Below, in pieces: positions 35,714-44,897 of a DNA stretch of 53,510 nucleotides (position 1 is its first letter; each line of letters begins with the position of its first letter). Location: contig JAIBBV010000021.1 of NCBI GenBank assembly GCA_019694465.1, forward strand, positions 1-53,510, in the 5' to 3' direction. The notes beneath the pieces are model-generated. The model ran no database searches. It was not told where the DNA came from and saw only the letters and a list, made by a program, of their open reading frames with translations. The position numbers and the translations under genes were made by a program. This DNA is from Oligoflexia bacterium (GTDB lineage Bacteria; Bdellovibrionota_C; UBA2361; JAFLCA01).

Positions 35714-35741
35714 TTGACTAAATCCTGAATATATAGATAAT
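35714..35741 (+). promoter_or_regulatory. Sigma-70-type promoter for a candidate non-coding RNA
   Basis: TTGACT (35714-35719) and GATAAT (35736-35741) are separated by 16 bp; each matches 5 of 6 consensus bases. The segment just after the -10 is GC-only (GCGCGCGG), like the discriminator of strongly growth-controlled promoters. No start codon with a real gene follows. Confidence 0.55.
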
Positions 35742-35747
35742 AGCGCG

Positions 35748-36336
35748 CGGCTCTTGAAGCCAGTTCCTTGTTTGCAAGCACTCTTGCTAAGGTCCCCCGA
35801 CCCAACCAACCGAGTCGCAGCGAGTAAGTTACAACGTTCATTAATACAGATTATCTATCTGCGTAGAAGCTTTGTGCATCGTGGTCTTTTGAGGCCCTTT
35901 CAGCCTGAAATGACTACGATGAAGTTTAATTAAGGTTTTATCGGCTTTTGAATAGCTCCGACTGTTCAGTTAGTAGGTGCAAAACAGCTACTTCTGACTG
36001 AACAGTTGGAAACTTTCACTTCTGAGCGCAGGCTCAAAGTCGAAGAAGTTTCTCTGGAAATTTGCGTGACAGGCGGCCTAGCAAGCACCTCGCCTCAGCA
36101 CCTCGTCTCAACTCTTGCTTAGCAACCGTGAAAGAGCTGGGCTGTCTGTCACCTTTAATTTAGAGCGAGGCCCCTCTCTCCTCGCTGCAAGTAGGGCGGC
36201 TCCTAATTGTTCCTCTAGTAGCCACCCTCGGTCGGCCTTCCAGAGTTGCTCTCGACATTGACCCCACCTCAGTCTACACGAGAGGTGATTCACCCGCACG
36301 TCGGTGTCGAAGCGCTCTGGAAGGTCGGCTTTTTTT
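35748..36336 (+). ncRNA. Candidate structured non-coding RNA (~590 nt), family unknown
   Basis: Between the promoter above and a T7 terminator there is no credible coding frame but a chain of stem-loops. These are CCTT..GCAAG/CTTGC..AAGG (35766-35792); CATCGTGGTC/GACTACGATG with inner AGGC/GCCT (35877-35921); ACTGTTCAGT/ACTGAACAGT (35961-36006); GAAACTT..GAGC/GCTC..AAGTTTC (36009-36052); AGCGAGG/CCTCGCT (36164-36186); and the terminal stem (36231-36329). A 13-bp unit AGCACCTCGYCTC is repeated twice at 36084-36109. I looked for signatures of RNase P, tmRNA, SRP and 6S RNA and found none. The 5' end is inferred from the promoter. Confidence 0.45.
36231..36336 (+). terminator. Strong terminator with a branched stem
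   Basis: GTCGGCCTTCCAGAG (36231-36245) pairs with 36315-36329 over 15 bp (two G-U), followed by seven T (36330-36336). Inside lie TCGACA/TGTCGA (36252-36257/36305-36310) and CACCTC/GAGGTG (36265-36270/36282-36287), so the stem is topped by further helices. The following 170 bp up to 36504 hold no clear feature. Confidence 0.75.
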
Positions 36337-36504
36337 CTGTGGTTTGTGTATATGTGGCCACTCGCATTACACATCAAGGGACATACAACTTCATCGTAGT
36401 TCATCTTTTCTTCAATCAAAACTTTTCCCCTGGCAAATTGCTTAGAGCGCGTCGAAAAATATTTTTGCACTAATCTCACGCCCTAAGGCAGCACTACCTC
36501 TGGC

Positions 36505-37728
36505 CTATTTAGCATGAGGCTCTGATTCTCGCTCTAGAAGCCACACACAAAGCATGGCACCAGTTCCTACAAGCAGCCCAAAGCCGCTAAGCGTGTGGCC
36601 AATCGAATAGCGCTCCACACAGATCCCCAACAACGGCCCCAACACTACAAAACCTAGGCGAGTAAGAAAGTTGTGGGTTGAAATTACGGTCGCCCGCTCT
36701 TCGGAGACCGATAGCGCATTGATCCACTTTCTAATAAGCGGTTGACGCAGCCCGCGTACGCAATAAATCAGCACCACAAATAATAATGCAAACACTGAAT
36801 TTAAGGCCCCAAGCGCAAAGTAACTAAGTGCTAGTATTATTGCCATGTAACGCAGGACTGCACGGCAACCAAGCCTTTGGTCAATCCCTTCTGCAAAAAT
36901 TGAGGCTGTCCCCAGCGCCACATGAAACACGGCCCATGCCACACCAAAGTAGGGCACGGGTAGAGATATCTGCTGCATATACATCTGCGCGAAGAAAACA
37001 GTTGCATATGTTCCAACCCCTATTATCGACGATGCATAGATCAAACAGCGCAAATCTAGGCGGCCCCAGAGCGTCTTGAACATCACAGCACGCAAGTCTT
37101 TCCAGGACTTCATTTTTTTGCCACTGTCACAAACTCTAGGCTCACACAATAAGAGTGACAGCCCTACTCCAGCCGAAAACATGATAAACTGAAGTGCAAA
37201 CGGCAGGACAACGTTTACAGCAGCCAACGCTGCCCCTACTAAGCCCCCAATTGCTTCAGCATATCCTGAGAGGGCACTTAGTCGGCCCTCAACAGCTCCG
37301 TATCGATTCTCTTCTGTAAGCTCCTTAAGCGAGTCAAAAACTAGGGCTGAGTCTGCGCCTGAGACAAAGCTAATTCCGGTACCAAGCAATAGCTCAGCCA
37401 ACATGAAGTCCCAAAAATTGCCGCTGAGTATATAGATCGCTGTTCCGATAGCACAGGCGGTCATACCAATTACTATTGAAAGCCGTCGACCATATTTGTC
37501 TGCAAAATAACCGCTGGGAGTCTCCATCAACAACCCGCCGAAGGATGTCATGGCTTTTAGCTGCATCAGTTCCGCAAACCCCAAGCCATAGCTGCCTAAA
37601 AAGATCGCGTAGGTGGGAATAGAAAACCAGAAAAACTGCATTGTGCGCAGCGCATAGGCGCGCCATATATTTGCTTGCAGCTGGGCTTGGCGTTGCATAT
37701 CAGTAGCACTTTCAATAGCTTTTTTCAT
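36505..37728 (-). CDS. MFS transporter
   Basis: A ~407-residue, 12-helix major facilitator. The loop between helices 2 and 3 has the family motif in modified form: ETPSGYFADKYGRRLSIVIG. A later GADSALVFDSLKELTEENRYG segment is typical of a group of uncharacterised MFS proteins. The substrate cannot be told. ATG 37728 is preferred over the TTG at 37743; neither has a strong ribosome-binding site. The first helix begins near residue 20 (RAYALRTMQFFWFSIP). Confidence 0.85.
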   Translation of the reverse strand: MKKAIESATDMQRQAQLQANIWRAYALRTMQFFWFSIPTYAIFLGSYGLGFAELMQLKAMTSFGGLLMETPSGYFADKYGRRLSIVIGMTACAIGTAIYILSGNFWDFMLAELLLGTGISFVSGADSALVFDSLKELTEENRYGAVEGRLSALSGYAEAIGGLVGAALAAVNVVLPFALQFIMFSAGVGLSLLLCEPRVCDSGKKMKSWKDLRAVMFKTLWGRLDLRCLIYASSIIGVGTYATVFFAQMYMQQISLPVPYFGVAWAVFHVALGTASIFAEGIDQRLGCRAVLRYMAIILALSYFALGALNSVFALLFVVLIYCVRGLRQPLIRKWINALSVSEERATVISTHNFLTRLGFVVLGPLLGICVERYSIGHTLSGFGLLVGTGAMLCVWLLERESEPHAK

Positions 37729-37788
37729 TTTCGCAATGAGCAATCAGCGCAAGTTGTACACTAATGCAAAACAAGCTATTAGATTGGT

Positions 37789-38181
37789 ATGAAATCTTCC
37801 ACTCCCAATTTATCAGGCATTTACGCTTACCAAGTCGAGCTCATTGGCGGCTCAAACAGGACACAGGGAGTGGTTAACTTACAGAGTTGGACTCCACGTC
37901 AACGTCTAGCAAGAAGCTTAAAAGCCATGGGCGCCTGCTGGGGGATAGCGCTAGTGTGCTTATTTATCCCGATTCTACATTTTATACTAGTGCCAATTCT
38001 TTTTTTGGCTGGCCTTATTGTGCAGCCACTTTACATGAAGCAGAGTTCTCGCGTTTTGGGCGGGCAAGGAACTTGTCCTTTCTGTGCAGCAGACTTTGAC
38101 GTTGCTGCCACAGCCGATCGCTGGCCGCTGCGTGACATTTGCGCCAAGTGCCATCGCCACGTGCAAATTGTAAAGCTATAG
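37789..38181 (+). CDS. Small membrane protein with a zinc-ribbon-like C-terminus
   Basis: A 130-residue unknown. Two closely spaced hydrophobic helices (about 48-80) are followed by a C-terminal domain with two CxxC knuckles (CPFC near residue 95 and CAKC near 118), a likely zinc site. Such proteins often help in membrane protein handling, but no function can be assigned. It is divergent from the MFS gene and 112 bp before the pilin-like gene. Confidence 0.6.
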   Translation: MKSSTPNLSGIYAYQVELIGGSNRTQGVVNLQSWTPRQRLARSLKAMGACWGIALVCLFIPILHFILVPILFLAGLIVQPLYMKQSSRVLGGQGTCPFCAADFDVAATADRWPLRDICAKCHRHVQIVKL

Positions 38182-38293
38182 CTTCCACGGGCGGCAGTCA
38201 GACTTACTGGGATCCCTATTTTACCTCCAGCGCTGAGGCAACACCGGAAGAAACTTTCCGATAAATTCACACTTGAATTGAAGGAAAGTCATT

Positions 38294-38677
38294 ATGGCAA
38301 TGCGCATTAAATCCACTCAAGCGGCTGGATTTACCCTACTCGAACTATTAGTGGTCTTAACGATAGTGAGCATCATGAGTGCTATAGCGCTTCCACAGTA
38401 CACTGCTTACCGTCAGCGTGCTTTTGATTTACGCGCCCTAAGCGATTTGCGTTCGGTCGCTTTAGCGGAAGAGGCTTATTTTCTGGATTTTGAAAAGTAC
38501 CTCTCGTGCGCGAATCAAAGCTGTACTGTCCTTCCAGGAATACGGGTGTTGAGCAATGGGGTAACTCTAGCGATTCAAGCAGGCAACACTGATTTTACTG
38601 GTAGCGCCACACACCCTCAAGGGAGCGGAAAGACATTTCAATGGGACACGGCTGGTGGCGGGCTGCTTAATCCTTAG
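38294..38677 (+). CDS. Type IV pilin-like protein
   Basis: A 127-residue prepilin. The leader ends at G12 and the mature N-terminus reads FTLLELLVVLTIVSIMSAIALPQY, with the conserved Glu at mature position 5, as in PilA and GspG. AAGGAA precedes the start. The globular part is short (two Cys, CANQSC, form a small loop), closer to minor pilins or pseudopilins. No pil or gsp machinery is in the window. Its stop is only 8 bp from that of the convergent 932-residue gene. Confidence 0.88.
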   Translation: MAMRIKSTQAAGFTLLELLVVLTIVSIMSAIALPQYTAYRQRAFDLRALSDLRSVALAEEAYFLDFEKYLSCANQSCTVLPGIRVLSNGVTLAIQAGNTDFTGSATHPQGSGKTFQWDTAGGGLLNP

Positions 38678-38685
38678 AGTTAAGC

Positions 38686-41484
38686 CTATGGCAAACTGCC
38701 ACGAACGCGCATGCCGATTGGATCGCTAGTTTGGGTATCATATTGGTATTGTGCTCGCGCATCATATATATCGCAGACCTGATCAGCTTGCTGAAGTTGA
38801 TGTAGCCGCGCGTAATAACATGTGCCTGCGATACCACCGTAACGGTAATAATCATTATTTGCTACAGGCACCCAATCCTTGCCAGCTAGAGGGAACCAAT
38901 TATCAGGGGCACAGCCTCCTTGTGGGCACTGTGTTGGGGCCTTTCCAGGATCAAATTCGAAATCTGTACTTACGCGCTTACGGTAAATTGCCTCTGCAAT
39001 ATTAGCGATCTCTACGCGTGACCCTTTAGTTTCTGCCCATCCACCTTTACCATCGGGTATGCCTGTGTAAAGCATAGTCGGAACGCTGTAGTCCATGATT
39101 GGGCAAGTAAAGTTGTCAATACAGTTATTCTCTACAACTCCGTATGGGCCACTCCAAGTTACAATTTTTGTGAAGTACTCAAGGTAACGCTTCCAGTGGT
39201 GACGGAAGACACTCAGGCCTTCAAAATTGTGCAACTGCTCACCACGCGCGATTGTCAAAACAGCCCAAATTGCCTGCCATTGGCTCTCAATCGTTGCAAT
39301 GGGCCAATACTTTCGCCCTGAAGGGAATGGTGTCCCTTCCTGTAAGTTACCAATCGGTGAACTGCTCATGTAGTTAGCGGGGTTAGTTAGATCACTCTGG
39401 GTATTTGCAACCCAAGTTAACATGTAGTCCTTGAGCGGATGATAATCTGGCATAAGAGCTGCAGCTAGTTGCACGTCGCGCACACCCCAGGCGCATTCGC
39501 GATCATACTTAAAATCTTGCTGATAGCGCTGCTCTAGGTCATAGGTTGCTCGCACTACTAGTTCCTCTAGGAAGGGCTTATCCCCAAACATCATGTAGGA
39601 TGCGGTTGCAGCATTTGGCATGTGGGCGGTATTTGGTGTGCCGTAAGTGTGGTCAGATTTCATCTCAGCGCTACTAAACCACGGATCGGAATGCTTCACT
39701 CCCAATTCACCGGATGAATCGCGGTAGTGGATATCGAATACTCCTAAGCTATTCAATTCTGAATTGGCGGCTAAGATTCCAGTTGCACCGGAGCCGTTGA
39801 GCAGTAAGGCCGCTACTTTTGTGAATGGCCCGATGTCCTGTCGCTCACCAGTTCCTCCCATGGCGTCATAGAGCACTCCATTGTCGAAAGGAATTCCTAG
39901 GTGCTCAGTTGCACTGATGTCTCCGTAATTTGAGCCCTTCAGTAGATTTGTAACCCACTTCGAGGCTTCGCTTTCGGTTATACGCGTCTCATAAAATAGA
40001 GGTGGGAATAGGCCACGATTGGCTAGCTCATACGAATGTGTGGCGTCGTACTGCGGCAAAAGCATAGGCCATTCGGTATCAATCATGAACAATTTTACGA
40101 AGCGAGTGCCGTATGGAAATACTCGATTAGAAAGTGAGTATGTTTGCAAAAAGCTCCCCTGCCCTATGTTAATGCTGAGTGTGCTGAAGTTTGCGTTAGC
40201 CAGGTCGCTTTTCGCGGCTTTGGCTGTGTTCTCAACGCGAAAGAAGACTCGTGCTGTGTTGCTCCCTGAGTTGAACTCAAAGAACGGAATAATCAGAAGT
40301 GTCTTGTGCGGGACACCTGTTGAATTTGTGGGAACGAAAATTTGCTCGCAGTCACGGGTAAAGGCACCGAAAGACCCACCAACTATATTACATCGGCTAC
40401 CACCTGCCACAGCTTCATCAACCAACGCTTTTGCATCTGCTTTGGAGAAATCGACTGTCCAGGTCTCACCGTTATTATCGGTAAGGCTAAAATTAAATGC
40501 GATTCGATCTTCAAGCCCTGCGGGCAGAGAGAAAGCGCTCGATGGTGCCTGTGCTTCAGGTTTAATTACTATGGATGATGACACACCTGCTGTTATACCA
40601 CTTGTGCGGTAACTTAAGATGGCATGAAGAGTAGAGCCATTATCCAGCTTTCCCTGGTCAGGCCAAGTGGCCAAGACGCTGACTTGAGTATCCTTGCGTA
40701 CACCGTTTTCCTCAATTCGCATGGACTGCCCGAAGAAGTCGTCGCGGTCAGCTATCACGCTCACGCGGATTATTGCGTTTGAGGGGTAGGCAATTGCCGA
40801 TGTATTTGTGAGGGTCATGTTAATTTGAGGCGGCGAAATTGTGCCTGTCGGGGTAGGCGTTGGTGTTTTTGTAGCACTACTTGTTGGGGTCGCTGTTGGC
40901 GTTGGAGTTCTGGTGGGGGTGCGTGTAGGAGTTGGTGAAGGCCCTGGGGTGTTGGTTCTTGTTGGTGTCGGGGTTGGAGATGGACTACCGCTTGGAGTTG
41001 GAGTGCTTGTGGGGGATTGGGTTGGAGTATAAGTGGCAGTTGGAGTTAGATCGTTATCATCGTGAGAGGGGCTAAATCCTGAATTGTCATTAATTGGGTC
41101 GGGCTCCAAATTGTTATGATAGCATGAATCCACAAACTTGACCCGTTGTGAGTAAAGGGAGCTCTTTTCTGAGTAGCTGACATAGCGCGCATGAGCGCGG
41201 CGGTCATTGGGGTGTGAGCGACTAAGAAGTTTGTAGGACGTGGTAAGTTTGCGATATTGATCGCGCTTTTTCTTTAGGGCCTGTTCGTAGGAGCGAAGAC
41301 TGGTTCCGCTATAGGTTTTTACAATTTCCTGTTGAGCTGACAAACGGCGTAGGACCGGGGCGGGGCTACTCAAGGCGCAGACAAATGTCTTATCTTTAGC
41401 GAGAGTTGCGAGGGGTATGTCGGCAAAGGCCTGACTGGCTGTGCCGAATAGGACAAAGACTGCGATACGGACTAAAAACTTCAT
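38686..41484 (-). CDS. Large secreted protein with Thr/Pro-rich linker
   Basis: A 932-residue protein from ATG 41484 (GGGAAG upstream), with a signal peptide (about 1-22, ending SQAFA). Residues ~22-140 form a charged helical part. About 148-220 is a degenerate TPTPTxTP repeat, a typical flexible and often glycosylated linker. The remainder (~230-932) is a globular region rich in aromatic residues that looks like an alpha-toroid carbohydrate-active or peptidase-like domain ([46 protein letters not shown]). No catalytic motif is recognisable. Reads like an exported polysaccharide-binding or degrading protein, by inference. Confidence 0.65.
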   Translation of the reverse strand: MKFLVRIAVFVLFGTASQAFADIPLATLAKDKTFVCALSSPAPVLRRLSAQQEIVKTYSGTSLRSYEQALKKKRDQYRKLTTSYKLLSRSHPNDRRAHARYVSYSEKSSLYSQRVKFVDSCYHNNLEPDPINDNSGFSPSHDDNDLTPTATYTPTQSPTSTPTPSGSPSPTPTPTRTNTPGPSPTPTRTPTRTPTPTATPTSSATKTPTPTPTGTISPPQINMTLTNTSAIAYPSNAIIRVSVIADRDDFFGQSMRIEENGVRKDTQVSVLATWPDQGKLDNGSTLHAILSYRTSGITAGVSSSIVIKPEAQAPSSAFSLPAGLEDRIAFNFSLTDNNGETWTVDFSKADAKALVDEAVAGGSRCNIVGGSFGAFTRDCEQIFVPTNSTGVPHKTLLIIPFFEFNSGSNTARVFFRVENTAKAAKSDLANANFSTLSINIGQGSFLQTYSLSNRVFPYGTRFVKLFMIDTEWPMLLPQYDATHSYELANRGLFPPLFYETRITESEASKWVTNLLKGSNYGDISATEHLGIPFDNGVLYDAMGGTGERQDIGPFTKVAALLLNGSGATGILAANSELNSLGVFDIHYRDSSGELGVKHSDPWFSSAEMKSDHTYGTPNTAHMPNAATASYMMFGDKPFLEELVVRATYDLEQRYQQDFKYDRECAWGVRDVQLAAALMPDYHPLKDYMLTWVANTQSDLTNPANYMSSSPIGNLQEGTPFPSGRKYWPIATIESQWQAIWAVLTIARGEQLHNFEGLSVFRHHWKRYLEYFTKIVTWSGPYGVVENNCIDNFTCPIMDYSVPTMLYTGIPDGKGGWAETKGSRVEIANIAEAIYRKRVSTDFEFDPGKAPTQCPQGGCAPDNWFPLAGKDWVPVANNDYYRYGGIAGTCYYARLHQLQQADQVCDIYDARAQYQYDTQTSDPIGMRVRGSLP

Positions 41485-41638
41485 ACTGCTTCCCGGGAAC
41501 CAAACCCAAACCTGCATACTTGGGTAAATAACCCAATGAGCAATCGCTATGCCAATTTCTTAGATCTAACAATTCTAGGCACTTAACCAATTGCAGTCAC
41601 ATTGGAACCATTACCTACTTTACCCGACCACCCCCGCT

Positions 41639-41729
41639 CTTGCGGACTCTCTTCTTGCGGACTCTCTTCTCAGAGACTGCGCGACGGCAACCTTGCGGAC
41701 TCTCTTCTCAGAGACCGCGCGACGGCAAC
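41639..41729 (+). repeat. 38-bp direct repeats with RAYT-type motif, upstream of the transposase
   Basis: Two 38-bp copies (41654-41691 and 41692-41729) differ at one base; a third, partial copy of 15 bp lies at 41639-41653. Each starts CTTGCGGACTCTC and contains CTCAGAGACYGCGC, the core also found at both ends of the 135-bp element at 19251-19385. They lie 72 bp before the RAYT start codon. Together with the single-copy upstream stretch 41485-41638 they fill the gap to the previous gene. Confidence 0.75.
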
Positions 41730-41800
41730 ACTCACTGACAGATGGCGATACATTTCTTGACTGATTTTGACCGCTCGACGAAGGGGGCGATTAGGAGTCT

Positions 41801-42748
41801 ATGAGCTACCACCCGCGTATAGAAACGACTAATGTGGCGACATTTCAAACCACTCGCACTAGATGCTCCGAGTTATGGTTTGTGAATAGTAATGGACTGG
41901 AACAAGCAGTCCTTGGCTATCTCGCGAAATATGTAAGGCGCTATGGCGTGAAGCTCTACGCCTTTGCCATAGAGGGTAATCACATACAGTTTCCAGCACT
42001 GTTCCCGAAGGGGAATCGGGCACATTTCATGCGCGATCTTAACTCATCTATCGCTAGAACTGTACCAAGATATCAAAAGTCGCATCCACAAGGAAAATTC
42101 TGGGCACGCAGGTACTCTGCCGAATACCTCCCACATGCCGAGGACATTGAGGAACAGTTTTTCTACACAGTGCTCCAACCTGTACAAGATGGACTAGTCG
42201 ACAGCATTTATGATTATCCTGCTTATAACTGCTTTGAAGATGCAATTACTGGAAGAATCCGTAAATTCGAGGTTGTCCGTTGGAAGGAATACCACGATGC
42301 ACTCCGATGGGACGCAAAAGCTAAGGTTAGCGACTTTACAGAAACAATCGAGCTTAGCTTTGCCCGCCTACCGGGCTATGAAGACTATAGTGCCACGGAA
42401 TATGAGAATTGCATGCGAAAGAAACTGTGCCGCCGCACTGCCGACATCATCATCAAACGAAAACAACGGCCCTGTGTTGGCAATGCAAAACTTAGACTGA
42501 TCGTCCCCGGCTCAAGGCCAATTCAAAGCAAAACTAGCACGATTAAAAGCCACCGCCCACGCGTCCTTTCAAAAGACAATCAAAGACGCGCTCAAGCCAA
42601 GGCCTGGTACTTTTCCATTTACTTTGAATACAGAATATCTTCGGAACGCTACCGGGCTGGTGATTTAACTATCCAATTCCCTCCTGGGACCTATAAGCCA
42701 CCAGCATTTACTTGCACATGCGATCGGGAAATTCTATATCGGGTCTGA
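41801..42748 (+). CDS. REP-associated tyrosine transposase (RAYT, Y1-transposase family)
   Basis: A 315-residue protein. The HUH-type motif is H61-I-Q63 (EGNHIQFPALF), a common RAYT variant, and Y122 in FFYTVLQPVQDGLV is the candidate nucleophile. FWARRYSAEYLPH is the conserved strand in between. The C-terminal ~130 residues are basic and probably bind DNA. RAYTs nick and copy REP sequences as single strands. The gene is bracketed by CTCAGAGACNGCGC repeats in opposite orientation. AGGAG lies just before the ATG. The frame is intact, so it may be active. Confidence 0.8.
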   Translation: MSYHPRIETTNVATFQTTRTRCSELWFVNSNGLEQAVLGYLAKYVRRYGVKLYAFAIEGNHIQFPALFPKGNRAHFMRDLNSSIARTVPRYQKSHPQGKFWARRYSAEYLPHAEDIEEQFFYTVLQPVQDGLVDSIYDYPAYNCFEDAITGRIRKFEVVRWKEYHDALRWDAKAKVSDFTETIELSFARLPGYEDYSATEYENCMRKKLCRRTADIIIKRKQRPCVGNAKLRLIVPGSRPIQSKTSTIKSHRPRVLSKDNQRRAQAKAWYFSIYFEYRISSERYRAGDLTIQFPPGTYKPPAFTCTCDREILYRV

Positions 42749-42825
42749 GTCAGAGAATCAGAGAGAATGTCGTGTAATAATTCATCACAACTCCTGATCA
42801 ATTTTATTGGACTTAGTTAACTGTG

Positions 42826-42841
42826 ACCACCGAGCGGTGGT
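42826..42841. repeat. Hairpin downstream of the transposase gene
   Basis: ACCACCG-AG-CGGTGGT forms a compact palindrome 77 bp past the RAYT stop. It could be a RAYT-related foldback or a weak terminator (only TTGTATT follows). Confidence 0.4.
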
Positions 42842-42921
42842 TGTATTGCCAATTTGTGTGATATTTTTAGCAGTTGAATACTCTTACGAGCGCTGCCGAT
42901 CTGATTTTAATCTGCCACCTA

Positions 42922-42937
42922 GCGCTGTCTCTGAGAG
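42922..42937 (-). repeat. Right-hand inverted copy of the RAYT-associated motif
   Basis: Reading the minus strand gives CTCTCAGAGACAGCGC, which matches 13 of 14 bases of the CTCAGAGACTGCGC core in the upstream repeats. It thus faces them across the transposase gene and may mark the right end of a 1.3-kb element (about 41639-42937). Confidence 0.55.
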
Positions 42938-42946
42938 TATAGCGGG

Positions 42947-44113
42947 CTACCCAACAACAAAGTCCAATCGCTCCAGAGGCAAGGCTACTACAAAACGAGT
43001 GCCATTCCCTGGCTCCGACTCTACATGCACATTACCATAATGCAGCTCCGCAATACGCTGCACCACCGCCAAACCAATCCCAGCCCCCTCCGCCTGATTC
43101 GGATTATTTGACCCACGCGTAAACATCGAAAATATGTTCTTTATCTCCTCCGCCGGAATCCCCGGCCCATTATCCTCAACAAATATCTCCGCAAATTCAC
43201 CAATACTGCGACTAATTACTCGCCGCATTCCCACATTCACTACAATCTCTTTCTTATCGTTATACTTCACCGCATTTGACAACAAATTGATGAAAAGCCG
43301 ACGCAACAAGTCGGGACTACCCCAGATCTTAGGCAACTCCCCCACCCCAATCCTAATATGCAGCGATTCGCTAAAATGCATATCAGCTATCACTTCCTCT
43401 ACCAACTGACCTAGCTTCAGATCCTCCATTCGATTAGCCTTCGCACCAAGCTTCGCATACGAGTACATCGACTGCACCAGTTGCATCAGCCTGCGCGTAG
43501 ACCGCAACGTACCACCCAACAAATCTCTACATCGGGCATCAAACGCACTATCATACACTTCTAGCAGATACTCTATTTTCATGCTGATTCCGCCCAGCGG
43601 TCCGCGAATATCGTGGGCTATCGTGGCGCTAAATTCATCGAGGCGACGATTCTTTTCCTGCAACATCATGTTGGCCTCGGTAAGCTTGGCCACCAAGCGT
43701 CGATTCTCTTCCTCCAATCTGCGCAAACGCAAAAGATGCCGCACAGCTGGCCCAAGCTCCTCAATCCAACGCCCCTCTTTGACAATACACTTGTGACAGC
43801 CTGAGTTGTACAGCTCAGCTACAAGACGCGGATCAGAACAACGCGAAACCACCAACACTCCAGGCTCGCTATCCTTTAGTTTAAGCTCCTGGATCAACTC
43901 CGTTGCGCCACGCGGCGCTAGTTCCTGGTCAATAACGACCAAATCAAAATCTTGCGCAGCAATAATTTCCCAGTACTTTTCGATCGAACCAACAGGTGTG
44001 ATCAGAGCTTCCGGCAACTGACGTGCCACAATATCCCGCTCCAGCTTCAAATCGTCTGCACTGCCATCTAGCAGGAGGATTTGATCCGGTTTTCGAGCGT
44101 TCGCTTGCTCCAT
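42947..44113 (-). CDS. Receiver-histidine kinase hybrid
   Basis: A 388-residue protein. The N-terminal receiver (~10-125) has acceptor D62 (VVIDQE), but its acidic pocket is altered (LLLDGSADD), so phosphorylation is uncertain. A coiled linker (130-160) leads to a HisKA domain with H167 (SATIAHDIRGPLGG) and an HATPase_c domain with N-box NLLSNAVKYN, G1 DNGPGIP and G2 GAGIGLAVV. No membrane helix is seen, so it is cytoplasmic. It follows fliA by 31 bp on the same strand and probably ends the flhB operon. Confidence 0.88.
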   Translation of the reverse strand: MEQANARKPDQILLLDGSADDLKLERDIVARQLPEALITPVGSIEKYWEIIAAQDFDLVVIDQELAPRGATELIQELKLKDSEPGVLVVSRCSDPRLVAELYNSGCHKCIVKEGRWIEELGPAVRHLLRLRRLEEENRRLVAKLTEANMMLQEKNRRLDEFSATIAHDIRGPLGGISMKIEYLLEVYDSAFDARCRDLLGGTLRSTRRLMQLVQSMYSYAKLGAKANRMEDLKLGQLVEEVIADMHFSESLHIRIGVGELPKIWGSPDLLRRLFINLLSNAVKYNDKKEIVVNVGMRRVISRSIGEFAEIFVEDNGPGIPAEEIKNIFSMFTRGSNNPNQAEGAGIGLAVVQRIAELHYGNVHVESEPGNGTRFVVALPLERLDFVVG

Positions 44114-44144
44114 AATTAGCGAGCGGCCTGCGATACAGAATCGC

Positions 44145-44897
44145 CTACTGCACCGCCTTCTTCAGATAGTTTTTGAGTCGAATAAGTGCGCGTGAGCGAA
44201 TTTGAGAAGCGCGAGACTCGGTGACTCCCAATATCTCGCCAATTTCCTTCAAATTCAGCTCTTCATAGAAATACAAGCTAATAACCAAACGCTCCTTCTC
44301 CGGTAAACGGTCTAGGGCTCGCGCAATTAGGCCCACTTTTTCACCACTCAACAGCTTGTGCAGAGGATCTTGGGCCTTACTAGCAAGCCATTCCTCAGCC
44401 TGGAAGCGCTCCTCTCCATGCCCGAAGCCAAGCTCCTCAAAGCTCAACATAACTATGCTGCCAACTTCACCCAACAGCTTCTGTAGCTCTTCAACCTCAA
44501 TTCCCAAATCCTTGGCTACTTCCTCATCAGTTGCTGGCCGTCCCAACTTCTGCTCGATGCGGTGATAGGCGCCTTCAATTTTGTGCGACTTGAAACGCAA
44601 CGAGCGCGGCAACCAGTCCTGCGATCGAAAGCTATCCAAAATTGCACCGCGAATACGGAACTGAGCGTAGGTGGAAAAATTTGTTTCATGACGTGGATCG
44701 TACTTCTCAAGCGCATCCACCAGACCGATAATTCCGGAATTTAACATCTCGCGGATATCAACGTCTTTGGGTAGACGGCCAGAGAGTCTATGCACCACCT
44801 TCTTAACCAGAGGCAGGTAACTCTTGATGAGCTCCTCTTTCTGAAACTCGTCTACATTGCGATAGGCTTCAACTGCTGAGCGCTTAGGCTTTGCCAC
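44145..44897 (-). CDS. fliA: Flagellar sigma factor FliA (sigma-28)
   Basis: A 250-residue sigma-28. Region 2 holds LPLVKKVVHRLSGRLPKDVDIREMLNSGIIGLVDALEKYDP and FSTYAQFRIRGAILDSFRSQDW; region 4 holds LPEKERLVISLYFYEELNLKEIGEILGVTESRASQIRSRAL. It directs RNA polymerase to late flagellar genes (flagellin, chemotaxis) and is held by FlgM (10473-10820). Its start overlaps the end of the 80-residue membrane-protein gene by 14 bp. Confidence 0.96.
   Translation of the reverse strand: MAKPKRSAVEAYRNVDEFQKEELIKSYLPLVKKVVHRLSGRLPKDVDIREMLNSGIIGLVDALEKYDPRHETNFSTYAQFRIRGAILDSFRSQDWLPRSLRFKSHKIEGAYHRIEQKLGRPATDEEVAKDLGIEVEELQKLLGEVGSIVMLSFEELGFGHGEERFQAEEWLASKAQDPLHKLLSGEKVGLIARALDRLPEKERLVISLYFYEELNLKEIGEILGVTESRASQIRSRALIRLKNYLKKAVQ

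Noticed and set aside
35748..36336. Assignment of the candidate RNA to RNase P, tmRNA, SRP or 6S RNA
   Set aside because: The conserved GGAAAGTCC/ACAGAA elements, tag-peptide frame and T-arm, GGAAGG-AGCA loop, and open-bubble hairpin respectively were not found.
36108..36479. 123-residue minus-strand reading frame in the 35.6-36.5 kb gap
   Set aside because: It runs through the terminator stem and other inverted repeats, has no recognisable motif or ribosome-binding site, and lies opposite the candidate RNA.
40019..40612. 197-residue plus-strand frame
   Set aside because: Antisense to the 932-residue gene, no motif, no ribosome-binding site.
40841..41032. Val/Gly-rich plus-strand frame
   Set aside because: It is the antisense shadow of the TPTPT linker of the secreted protein.
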